Source of the DNA: an uncultured Eubacteriales bacterium
Lineage (GTDB): Bacteria > Bacillota > Clostridia > Christensenellales > Aristaeellaceae
DNA length: 11,462 nt
Direction of reading: 5' to 3'
Assembly (NCBI GenBank): GCA_900553315.1
Contig: USCW01000038.1
Location: 1-11,462 of the forward strand
Shown: piece by piece, positions 5,143-11,462 of the stretch
Layout of the letters: every line of letters starts with the position of its first letter
How positions within the stretch are numbered: the first letter of the stretch is position 1
The notes under the pieces: model-generated
Seen by the model: only the letters and a program-made list of their open reading frames with translations
Told to the model about the DNA's origin: nothing
Databases searched by the model: none
Made by a program: the position numbers and the translations under genes

Positions 5143-6975
5143 ATGCAGTCCCTGAATTATGAAACCTATTTGAAAAAGCTGCACGGCTGCTATCTGGGCA
5201 AGGCCGTGGGCGGTACGCTGGGGATGCCGCGGGAGGGCACGCTGACCATGGCGGAGGTCAGCTATTACGATCCCGTCCCCGACGCAATGGTGGGGAACGA
5301 CGATCTTGATCTGCAAGTTATCGCGCTGGAGGTCCTTCGGCGCTATGGTCTGCCGGTGAACGCCCGTGATCTCGCCCATTGCTTTACCGACCATATCCGC
5401 TTCTATCCCGATGAATACGGCGTGGCGGCAAAGAACCTGTCCGTGGGCGTGTACCCGCCCCTGAGCGGCAAATATGGCAGCCGCTTCGGCGCGGGCATGG
5501 GCGCGGCCATCCGCAGCGAGCTGTGGGCGGCGCTGGCTCCTAATCAACCGGAGCTGGCTGTTCGCCTGTGCCGCGAAGACGCTGTGAACGATCACTACGG
5601 CGACGGCGTGGACGCGTGCATTTTCCTGACGGCGGTGGAGAGCGCGGCGTTTACCTGCCATGACCGGGAAAAGCTGATCGCCACAGGACTGCATTACATT
5701 CAGCATAACGCCCGCATGACGGAAGCCTTTACCAATGTTCACAAATGGTGGGAGGCGCTTCACGACGTGAAGGCCGTCCGTGAGCAGGTGCTGGCGCATT
5801 ACCTGTCTGATAACTGGACGGATGTGACGATCAATCTGTCCTTCATTCTGCTGGCTTGGCTGGCAGGGGAGGGGGACTTCGGCCGAAGCATTTGTCTGGC
5901 CTCTTCTCTCGGCTATGACGCGGACTGCACCTGCGCCACGCTGGGAGCCATTCTGGGACTGATTGACCCGGACGGCATCGAAGAAAAGTGGTCGCGTCCC
6001 ATCGGCAATCAGTTGGTGCTGTCCGATAACATCATTGCCATGCACGAACCGCCCACCATCAGCGAGTTTATCGCGCTGGTGGGGGAGACCATGCTGGAGG
6101 TCAGCCGCTACTACGGCGTATTGGCTCCGTGGCAGCAGGAAGCGGGTCTCCCCGCGTGGCACGGTGCCTCGGCATGGACGAGCCGCCCTGCGCCTGTGGA
6201 GGCGCAAGAGGATACCGAGCTGGCGGCGGTGCGTCCGCTGGCGGTGCGGCTGCGCTGGCCGGAGGGATTGGTCATCTCCTGCGGGAAGGCGCATCCCGTG
6301 GAGATCACCTTCACCAACGTGCAGGAAGCGCCCATGGCGGGCAATGTGACCTTCACCGTGCCCGAGGGCTGGCGGGTTGCTTCCGCTCAGGCGGAGCTGT
6401 CCCTTGCGCCCGGTGCGTCTCGTACCCTGACGCTGACGGTGCAAAGCCCGAAGCGGGGCTATCGCTCCTGCCGCAGTATGCTGGATATGCGCTTCCGGTT
6501 GAACGGCATGACGTTCGACATTTCCGCGGGACTGGTGGAGCCCATCTGCTGGCTTCGCGTGCCCGCAAAGCAGGAGTACGCCGTCTGCCCGGAGAATGCT
6601 CTTTTCCGAAATGCCGAGGTGGTGGAGGCTCCCGGCTATTTCCAGAAGGTGCCCGCAGGTCATTGGCTGTATACGGCGGAGGTTCGCGCCATTATGAACA
6701 TGCCCCGCGTGCGGCTGGTCGCTAACGGCACGCGCCCGGTACGGGTGTGGCTGAACGGCGAATTGGTGAATACCTTTGAGAATAAGCTGTATGTCCCCGC
6801 CGTTCACCGCAGCCCCAGTGTGGCGGCGGTATCCCTGCATCACGACTGGAATCAGCTGGTGCTGGAGGTGCTTCCCGGCGACGGTCAAGAGGGGGAAATC
6901 TGCCTGATCCTCGGCGACTGCGACACATGGCGCTATTTCGAAGAGCTTTCTTGGCGCGTGCCGCAGGAGGGCTGA
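5143..6975 (+). CDS. ADP-ribosylglycohydrolase-fold (DraG/ARH) protein with C-terminal beta-sandwich modules
   Basis: This is a 610-residue protein. Residues 1-330 match the all-helical ADP-ribosylglycohydrolase family (PF03747): GCYLGKAVGGTLGMPREG at 15-32, first metal motif GNDDLDLQ at 51-58, GAGMGAAIRSELW at 116-128, HYGDGVDACIFLTAVESA at 151-168, and second metal motif GYDADCTCATLGAILG at 257-272. The usual motifs are TDDT-like and DxD[T/S]-like. Here Asn52 precedes D53-D54, and Cys262 follows D259-x-D261, so the aspartates are kept but flanking ligands differ. Residues about 365-470 look like a NEW3/Ig-like beta-sandwich (VEITFTNVQEAPMAGNVTF, FTVPEGWRV), and about 500-595 like a jelly-roll carbohydrate-module fold (RPVRVWLNGELVNTF, HDWNQLVLEVLPGD). 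There is no signal peptide, so it is cytoplasmic. AAAAGGAG lies 9 nt before ATG 5143. As first gene of an enzyme operon with two glycosidases, it probably cleaves a glycosidic bond in the imported sugar rather than ADP-ribose (inference). The fold call is firm; the substrate is unknown. Confidence 0.85.
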   Translation: MQSLNYETYLKKLHGCYLGKAVGGTLGMPREGTLTMAEVSYYDPVPDAMVGNDDLDLQVIALEVLRRYGLPVNARDLAHCFTDHIRFYPDEYGVAAKNLSVGVYPPLSGKYGSRFGAGMGAAIRSELWAALAPNQPELAVRLCREDAVNDHYGDGVDACIFLTAVESAAFTCHDREKLIATGLHYIQHNARMTEAFTNVHKWWEALHDVKAVREQVLAHYLSDNWTDVTINLSFILLAWLAGEGDFGRSICLASSLGYDADCTCATLGAILGLIDPDGIEEKWSRPIGNQLVLSDNIIAMHEPPTISEFIALVGETMLEVSRYYGVLAPWQQEAGLPAWHGASAWTSRPAPVEAQEDTELAAVRPLAVRLRWPEGLVISCGKAHPVEITFTNVQEAPMAGNVTFTVPEGWRVASAQAELSLAPGASRTLTLTVQSPKRGYRSCRSMLDMRFRLNGMTFDISAGLVEPICWLRVPAKQEYAVCPENALFRNAEVVEAPGYFQKVPAGHWLYTAEVRAIMNMPRVRLVANGTRPVRVWLNGELVNTFENKLYVPAVHRSPSVAAVSLHHDWNQLVLEVLPGDGQEGEICLILGDCDTWRYFEELSWRVPQEG

Positions 6976-6984
6976 AAACTCCAA

Positions 6985-7000
6985 GATGCGATAGCGCATC
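6985..7000 (+). repeat. Intercistronic hairpin GATGCG/CGCATC
   Basis: This perfect 6-bp inverted repeat with an ATAG loop starts 9 nt after the stop of the ADP-ribosylglycohydrolase-fold gene. It has no T-run, so it is not a classical terminator. It may affect mRNA processing or stability. Confidence 0.45.
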
Positions 7001-7022
7001 GAAAGCAGCAACTGCAAATTCT

Positions 7023-7055
7023 GCCAATGCGTTCTTTCAAAAAAGGGGCATTGGC
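7023..7055 (+). repeat. 8-bp inverted repeat in the gap before the GH106-like gene
   Basis: GCCAATGC (7023-7030) and GCATTGGC (7048-7055) are perfect inverted repeats, 17 nt apart. A small inner CTTT/AAAG pairing is possible. The element lies 35 nt upstream of the next start codon in a 115-nt gap where I see no convincing promoter. It could be a leader structure, an mRNA-processing site or a regulator-binding site. Confidence 0.45.
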
Positions 7056-7090
7056 TACTTTCCTATGGTGGAGAAAAGAGGGAAAAAGGT

Positions 7091-9643
7091 ATGGACGCTG
7101 TTTTGAAAAACGTGCTGGAAGGTCAGACGGCAAACTATCTGCTGCCCTTTTTCTGGCAGCATGACGGACACGACGCGGAGATTCCTGCGCAGATTCAGAC
7201 AATCTATGCAAGCGGCTGTCGGGCGTTCTGCGTGGAGTCGCGGCCCTATGAGCATTTCTGCGAGGACGCATGGTGGAAAACCATGGACATTATTTTAGAG
7301 GAAGCTCGGAAGCGGGACATGCGCGTGTGGATTCTCGATGACAAGCATTTCCCCACGGGCTATGCCAACGGCATTTTGGCGCACAGCGATCCCAGCCTGC
7401 GCCGAAGAGTTCTGCGGGAATTCCATGTGGACGTGATGGGTCCCGCGCAGGATGTTTCCCTGCTGATGCCGCATTTTACTCCGGAGGAAAAGCTGTTGGC
7501 GGTGGTCATGTATCGCCGCACAGGCCAAGATGAGGAACTGACCGGGGAGCCGATGCTGCTGGATGCGAAGCAGGAGGACAAGTTCGTCTATCTGGACGTG
7601 CCGGAGGGTCTGTGGCGGGTGTTCTATGTCTCGGAATCCTGTACCCGCTCGAGCTCTCAGAAGGATTATGTCGATATGCTGTCCCGGGAATCGGTGCATA
7701 AGCTGATCGAGGCGGTGTATGAGCCGCATTATGCGCACTATGCGGCTTCCTTTGGCAAGACTATTGCGGGCTTTTTCTCCGATGAGCCGCGCTTTGATGC
7801 GCAGCATGTGGGCCAGATCGGCTACGATACGGGTATTTATAACCGCTCGGTAGGTCAGCCGGGGGTGGAGCTGCCGTGGCGGGATACGGTGGAGACCCGC
7901 ATGAAGGAGCGCATGGCAGCGCCCCTGCGGGAGCTGCCGCTTTTGTGGTATCCGCACACGGAACGCGCCGCGCAGGTGCGCCTTGCCTACATGGACGCGG
8001 TGACGAAGCTCTGGGAGGAGAACTTCTCTTATCAGTTGGGCGACTGGTGCCGTGCGCGCGGCGTGCAGTATATTGGGCATGTGATTGAGGACATGAACGC
8101 GCACGCGCGTCTCGGCGGCAGCGCGGGGCATTATTTCCGCGGCTTGGACGGGCAGGACATGAGCGGCATTGACATTGTGCTGCATCAGGTGATGCCCGGC
8201 ATGGCGGACTGCATCACGTCCGCCGCCGTGGAGGGCTGCACGGCGGACGGGGAGTTCTATCACTATGTGCTGGGTCAACTGGGAGCCTCCCATGCCCGCC
8301 AAAACAAAACCATGAATGGCAAGGCTATGTGCGAGGTCTTCGGCGCGTATGGCTGGGCAGAGGGTGCGCCGCTGATGACGTGGCTGATGGATTTCCTGCT
8401 GGTGCGGGGGGTGAACCGTTTCGTTCCCCATGCCTTTGACGATAAGTTTCCGGACAAGGACTGCCCGCCGCACTTTTACGCGCAGGGCAATGATCCGCAA
8501 TTCTCCGGCTTCACGCTGCTGATGCACTATGTCAACCGCGTAGCATCGCTGCTGGACGGCACGGACATGGAGGCCTCGGGGGCGATCCTTTATCATGGAG
8601 AAGCAGCGTGGATGGACGCGGAAGCCATGCTGACCCAGAAGCCCGCGAAGGTCTGCTATGACGCGCATATTTCCTACGACATTGCGCCCCTTGATTATCT
8701 GGAAACGGCGGAAGCAAAGGACGGTCGTTTCGGGCGGGGGTATCGGTATCTGGTGGTGCCGGCCTGCAAACGGCTCCCGGAGAGCTTCGCAAGCGTCGCG
8801 GATCGTCTGCGGAAAGCGGGCGTGCCGATCTTCTTTGTGGATGAAGCCCCGGAGGGTGTACATGCCCGCTTGGAGGAGCTTGTGCCGCTGGAAGGTCTTG
8901 CGACACGGATTTTGAAGAAGAACCTCGCGCACGATTATCGGACGCAGGAGCGGCTGCTGCGCATGGCAAAATTCACCCGTGGCGGCAGCATGTATTTCTT
9001 CCTGCACAACGAATCCTTGCAGGAGGTGCGCACGACCGTGACCCTGCCGATGCGCGGTAAATACATCGCGGCGGATTTCCTGAACGATATGTATACGCGG
9101 GGAGAAACAGCGCAGGGCGAAGCTGCGGTAGAGCTGGCTCCGGGGCAGTCGATGCTGTTCCTCTTTGGTGGCGTATCCGACGAGGAATGGGCGGCTTTCC
9201 CGGCGAAGACGGAGGGAATGCACACAGAAACCCTCGACACGCTGTGGGACATCGACCTGCGCGAAACGGGGCGAGAGATGGATTTCCGTCCCTTCCGCAG
9301 ACAGACGAAGCTGTTCAACATGACGGGTCGGGACGGGGAACGGGAATTTTCCGGCGAAATGCGCTATCGTACCTGCGTGATGCTGGACAAGGCGGCACAT
9401 ATGGAGCTGGAATTTGAACACGTCGGCATGACGGCGCGGCTGTTCGTCAACGGCAAGGATATGGGACAGCGCATTTGTGCGCCGTACCGTTGGAATATTA
9501 CGGAGGCTGTGCAGCAGGGGAAGAACGAGATTGAAGTGCTTGCAGCTAATACGCTGGTGCAGCGGATGCAGGATGGCTTCTCGGCATACATGCCTATCCC
9601 TGCCAGCGGTCTGACGGGCGCTGTGACGCTGCATCGCAAATAA
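7091..9643 (+). CDS. GH106-like glycoside hydrolase (alpha-L-rhamnosidase-related)
   Basis: This is an 850-residue cytoplasmic enzyme with no signal peptide. The N-terminal 450 residues read as a (beta/alpha)8 barrel like GH106 and relatives: RAFCVESRPYEHFCEDAWW (44-62), EEARKRDMRVWILDDKHFPTG (70-90), IAGFFSDEPRF (225-235), GHVIEDMNAH (329-338), CEVFGAYGWAEG (414-425) and VRGVNRFVPHAFDDKFP (438-454). CPPHFYAQGNDPQFSGF (458-474) and YVNRVASLL (480-488) follow. Residues about 495-690 look like the flavodoxin/amidotransferase-like accessory domain (GYRYLVVPACKRLPES, KAGVPIFFVDEAP). Residues about 750-850 look like a GH2-type sugar-binding jelly roll (ARLFVNGKDMGQRICAPYRWNITEAV). Likely acid/base and nucleophile candidates are Glu333 and Glu415, placed by motif context only. 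AGAGGG (7077-7082) gives 8-nt spacing to ATG 7091. It probably removes a terminal sugar such as rhamnose from an imported oligosaccharide, but other specificities in this superfamily are possible. Confidence 0.75.
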   Translation: MDAVLKNVLEGQTANYLLPFFWQHDGHDAEIPAQIQTIYASGCRAFCVESRPYEHFCEDAWWKTMDIILEEARKRDMRVWILDDKHFPTGYANGILAHSDPSLRRRVLREFHVDVMGPAQDVSLLMPHFTPEEKLLAVVMYRRTGQDEELTGEPMLLDAKQEDKFVYLDVPEGLWRVFYVSESCTRSSSQKDYVDMLSRESVHKLIEAVYEPHYAHYAASFGKTIAGFFSDEPRFDAQHVGQIGYDTGIYNRSVGQPGVELPWRDTVETRMKERMAAPLRELPLLWYPHTERAAQVRLAYMDAVTKLWEENFSYQLGDWCRARGVQYIGHVIEDMNAHARLGGSAGHYFRGLDGQDMSGIDIVLHQVMPGMADCITSAAVEGCTADGEFYHYVLGQLGASHARQNKTMNGKAMCEVFGAYGWAEGAPLMTWLMDFLLVRGVNRFVPHAFDDKFPDKDCPPHFYAQGNDPQFSGFTLLMHYVNRVASLLDGTDMEASGAILYHGEAAWMDAEAMLTQKPAKVCYDAHISYDIAPLDYLETAEAKDGRFGRGYRYLVVPACKRLPESFASVADRLRKAGVPIFFVDEAPEGVHARLEELVPLEGLATRILKKNLAHDYRTQERLLRMAKFTRGGSMYFFLHNESLQEVRTTVTLPMRGKYIAADFLNDMYTRGETAQGEAAVELAPGQSMLFLFGGVSDEEWAAFPAKTEGMHTETLDTLWDIDLRETGREMDFRPFRRQTKLFNMTGRDGEREFSGEMRYRTCVMLDKAAHMELEFEHVGMTARLFVNGKDMGQRICAPYRWNITEAVQQGKNEIEVLAANTLVQRMQDGFSAYMPIPASGLTGAVTLHRK

Positions 9644-9644
9644 C

Positions 9645-9650
9645 AGGAGG
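9645..9650 (+). promoter_or_regulatory. Ribosome binding site choosing ATG 9657 over ATG 9651
   Basis: AGGAGG follows the TAA of the previous gene by one base. ATG 9651 abuts it with zero spacing, while the in-frame ATG at 9657 is 6 nt downstream, so 9657 is the likely start. Confidence 0.6.
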
Positions 9651-9656
9651 ATGTAT

Positions 9657-11381
9657 ATGAATTGGAAAGACCTTGAGGTATCTGCGAATTTTCCTGCGGA
9701 GATCGTCTGTGAAGAAGCGGGGACGGGCGAAACATGTATCACGCTGACATGGACGAAAGGGGAGTACAAGGCTCCTGCGCTGAACGTGACGTGGGCCGTA
9801 CCGCTGGTAGATATTCAATATGAATGGTATCCCTTGTGCGGGCGGGATCGTGCGCTGCGTACCGATTGGGATGCACCGATCCATACCAGCTTCTCTACGG
9901 GTGCGCCGGTGTTCTGCTTCTACAACGAGGAAGGGCAGAACCGCCTGACGATTGCCCTTTCGGAGGTGCGGCTGGAGGCGCTGCACAGCTATGGCGTGCA
10001 TGAGGAGGATGGCACGCTGCTGTGTTGCTTGAAGCTGCCTTTGCCCATGACCAGCTCGGCGGAGCGTTACAGCGTGACGCTTCTGCGGCTGCGGGAGAAT
10101 ATGCGCTATGAAGCCGCGCTGCGGCAGGTCGCGGCATGGTGGGAGCGGGTCAGCGATACGCATCCCATGCCTGTGCCGACGGCTGCGCGTCTGCCCATGT
10201 ACTCCACTTGGTATTCCTTCCATCAGGAGACCGTGGCGGCGGACTTGGAGGCAGCTTGCGTCCTTGCGGCGCAGGACGGCTTTCGCACGGTGATCGTAGA
10301 CGACGGCTGGCAGACCAGCGATTGCACCCGCGGCTACGGCTATTGCGGCGACTGGCAGCCCGCGCCGGAGAAGATTCCCGACATGCGGGCGCATGTGGCC
10401 CGCGTTCACGCGCTGGGCATGAAATACATGCTGTGGTACAGCGTGGTCTATGTGGGGGAGCATTCCCGGCATTGGGAGACCTTCAAAACCATGCTGCTGC
10501 GTCACGATACATGGGCGCACGCGGGCATTCTCGATCCGCGCTTCCCGCAGGTGCGGGCCTTCCTTGTGGATACTTATGTAAAGGCGCTGAAGGCGTGGGA
10601 CTTGGACGGGTTCAAGCTGGATTTTATTGACAGCTTCGGGGTCAGCTCCGATGCGCCGCCCGTGCGGGAGGGCATGGACTATGCCTTGGTGGAGGAAGCG
10701 GTATGTCGTCTGCTGACGGAGGTGCGGGAGGCGCTGACCGCCATGAAGCCGGACATTTTGATTGAGTTCCGTCAGAATTATATTGGCCCGGCGATTCGGG
10801 GCTTCGGCAACATGTTCCGCGTAGCGGACTGCCCTGCCGACTGGCTGAGCAACCGGGTGGGCATGGTGGATTTGCGGCTGCTCAGCGGAGATACGGCGGT
10901 GCATTCGGATATGCTGATGTGGCATTCCGAGGACAGCGTGGAAAACGCCGCACGGCAGCTGCTGAATGTGTTTTTCGCGGTGCCGCAGATTTCTGTGCGG
11001 CCTGACCGCGTTCCGGAAGCGCATCGGGCCATGCTTCGGCATTATCTCGCACTAATGGAGCAGCTGCAAGGTGTGCTGACCGCACCTTTGCGGGCGGAAG
11101 CGCCGCATTTGCTGTATCCGCTGGTACGCGCCCGGAAAGATGACACGGAAGTTATCGTCTGCTATGACGCGGATCGGGTGGTGCGCCTGAGCGACGCGGT
11201 GCGGACGTATGTGTTCAATGCCACGGGTGCGGAAAAGCTGCTGCTGCATGGCACGAACGTGGTGTATAGGGTCTATGACTGTCTGGGACGGGAAGGGAAA
11301 AGGGGCGAGACAGCACAAGTGTATGCTGAGGTGGCGATCCCATCGGGCGGCTACGCGGTGCTGGATGCTGAAGGACGCTGA
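9657..11381 (+). CDS. Alpha-galactosidase-like glycoside hydrolase, GH36/clan GH-D
   Basis: This is a 574-residue cytoplasmic retaining alpha-glycosidase with no signal peptide. An N-terminal beta domain (about residues 1-165) precedes a (beta/alpha)8 barrel with clan GH-D landmarks: YSTWYSFHQ (182-190), VIVDDGWQT (212-220), GMKYMLWYSVVYVG (254-267), ILDPRFPQVR (291-300) and GFKLDFIDSF (318-327), in which Asp322 is the expected nucleophile. MFRVADCPADWLSNRVG (386-402) is where the acid/base aspartate is expected, probably Asp391. The usual SGGGR-type loop of classical alpha-galactosidases is replaced by EFRQNYIGP (370-378), so specificity may differ from simple melibiose or raffinose hydrolysis. 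A C-terminal beta domain (about 480-574) closes the protein. It starts 13 nt after the preceding gene and is clearly in the same operon. Family assignment is strong; substrate (alpha-galactoside or another alpha-linked sugar) is inferred. Confidence 0.87.
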   Translation: MNWKDLEVSANFPAEIVCEEAGTGETCITLTWTKGEYKAPALNVTWAVPLVDIQYEWYPLCGRDRALRTDWDAPIHTSFSTGAPVFCFYNEEGQNRLTIALSEVRLEALHSYGVHEEDGTLLCCLKLPLPMTSSAERYSVTLLRLRENMRYEAALRQVAAWWERVSDTHPMPVPTAARLPMYSTWYSFHQETVAADLEAACVLAAQDGFRTVIVDDGWQTSDCTRGYGYCGDWQPAPEKIPDMRAHVARVHALGMKYMLWYSVVYVGEHSRHWETFKTMLLRHDTWAHAGILDPRFPQVRAFLVDTYVKALKAWDLDGFKLDFIDSFGVSSDAPPVREGMDYALVEEAVCRLLTEVREALTAMKPDILIEFRQNYIGPAIRGFGNMFRVADCPADWLSNRVGMVDLRLLSGDTAVHSDMLMWHSEDSVENAARQLLNVFFAVPQISVRPDRVPEAHRAMLRHYLALMEQLQGVLTAPLRAEAPHLLYPLVRARKDDTEVIVCYDADRVVRLSDAVRTYVFNATGAEKLLLHGTNVVYRVYDCLGREGKRGETAQVYAEVAIPSGGYAVLDAEGR

Positions 11382-11391
11382 CTTGGCGCAT

Positions 11392-11454
11392 AGGCATTGC
11401 GCGTTGCTAAAGGCAATACCGCACAATTCGTTGGCAGCGTAGGCGATGCCTTTT
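11392..11454 (+). terminator. Possible terminator of the enzyme operon
   Basis: AGGCATTGC (11392-11400) can pair with GCGATGCCT (11443-11451), giving 9 bp including one G-U. The two arms enclose 42 nt that contain an inner pairing (GCG-TTGC with GCAA-CGC). A short T-run (11451-11454) then follows. It begins 10 nt after the last stop codon. The long loop makes this weaker than the other terminators in the window, and transcription might continue into a gene beyond the edge. Confidence 0.4.
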
Positions 11455-11462
11455 CCGCCATC

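Noticed and set aside
5104..7017. 637-codon antisense open frame opposite the ADP-ribosylglycohydrolase-fold gene
   Set aside because: Its His/Arg/Gln-rich composition is typical of a shadow frame in GC-rich DNA, and it runs through the promoter region without any start signal.
7295..9769. 824-codon antisense open frame opposite the GH106-like gene
   Set aside because: It is long but has no motif and a shadow-type composition (His/Arg/Gln/Pro-rich), and it overlaps two well-supported sense genes.
9594..11042. 482-codon antisense open frame opposite the GH36-like gene
   Set aside because: It is a shadow of the sense codon bias, with no domain and no ribosome site.
1..11462. Mobile element, CRISPR array, tRNA or rRNA, toxin-antitoxin or phage-defence genes
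   Set aside because: I found no transposase-like or integrase-like protein, no regularly spaced repeats and no RNA-gene landmarks; all substantial frames belong to one sugar-utilisation locus.

Overview
The window carries a compact sugar-uptake and glycan-breakdown locus, most likely from an anaerobic Bacillota (Clostridia-type) bacterium. Four things point that way: strong AGGAGG ribosome binding sites, canonical sigma-A promoter boxes, rho-independent terminators with T-runs, and a CUT1-type transporter of the LplB/LplC (YtcP)-plus-large-binding-protein kind that is common in gut and soil Firmicutes. Coding regions look GC-rich by eye, while the regulatory gap at about 1085-1310 is AT-rich. 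Genus cannot be told from this sequence; a Christensenellales-like gut clostridium is only a guess from the style of the signal peptide.

Layout: (1) Positions 1-125 hold no confident gene, followed by a strong, near-symmetrical terminator (126-169). (2) An AraC-family regulator is encoded on the minus strand (173-1069). (3) A 251-bp divergent control region (1070-1320) has a near-consensus promoter for araC, a second promoter facing the transporter genes, and three copies of a CTTGYCATA half-site, the last of which overlaps the transporter -35 box. (4) A transporter operon on the plus strand has two permeases (1321-2250, 2264-3190), an intercistronic hairpin, a 588-residue solute-binding protein (3246-5012) and a strong terminator (5037-5083). 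(5) An enzyme operon follows, apparently with its own promoter and a 13-bp palindrome (5082-5123). It encodes an ADP-ribosylglycohydrolase-fold protein with C-terminal beta modules (5143-6975), a GH106-like glycoside hydrolase (7091-9643) and a GH36/clan GH-D alpha-galactosidase-like enzyme (9657-11381). A structured, terminator-like stretch ends the window.

Proposed working model (inference): the AraC protein senses a sugar or its breakdown product and activates the transporter operon. The binding protein and two permeases import an oligosaccharide, using an ATPase encoded elsewhere because none is present here. The three enzymes lack signal peptides and so dismantle the oligosaccharide in the cytoplasm. 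The combination of GH106-like and GH36-like enzymes suggests a branched plant-type or host-type glycan with alpha-linked sugars, but the substrate cannot be read from sequence. The least explained part is the ADP-ribosylglycohydrolase-fold protein. It sits between the transporter and the glycosidases, has altered metal-site motifs and carries beta-sandwich modules typical of carbohydrate enzymes, so it may be a glycosidase rather than an ADP-ribose enzyme.
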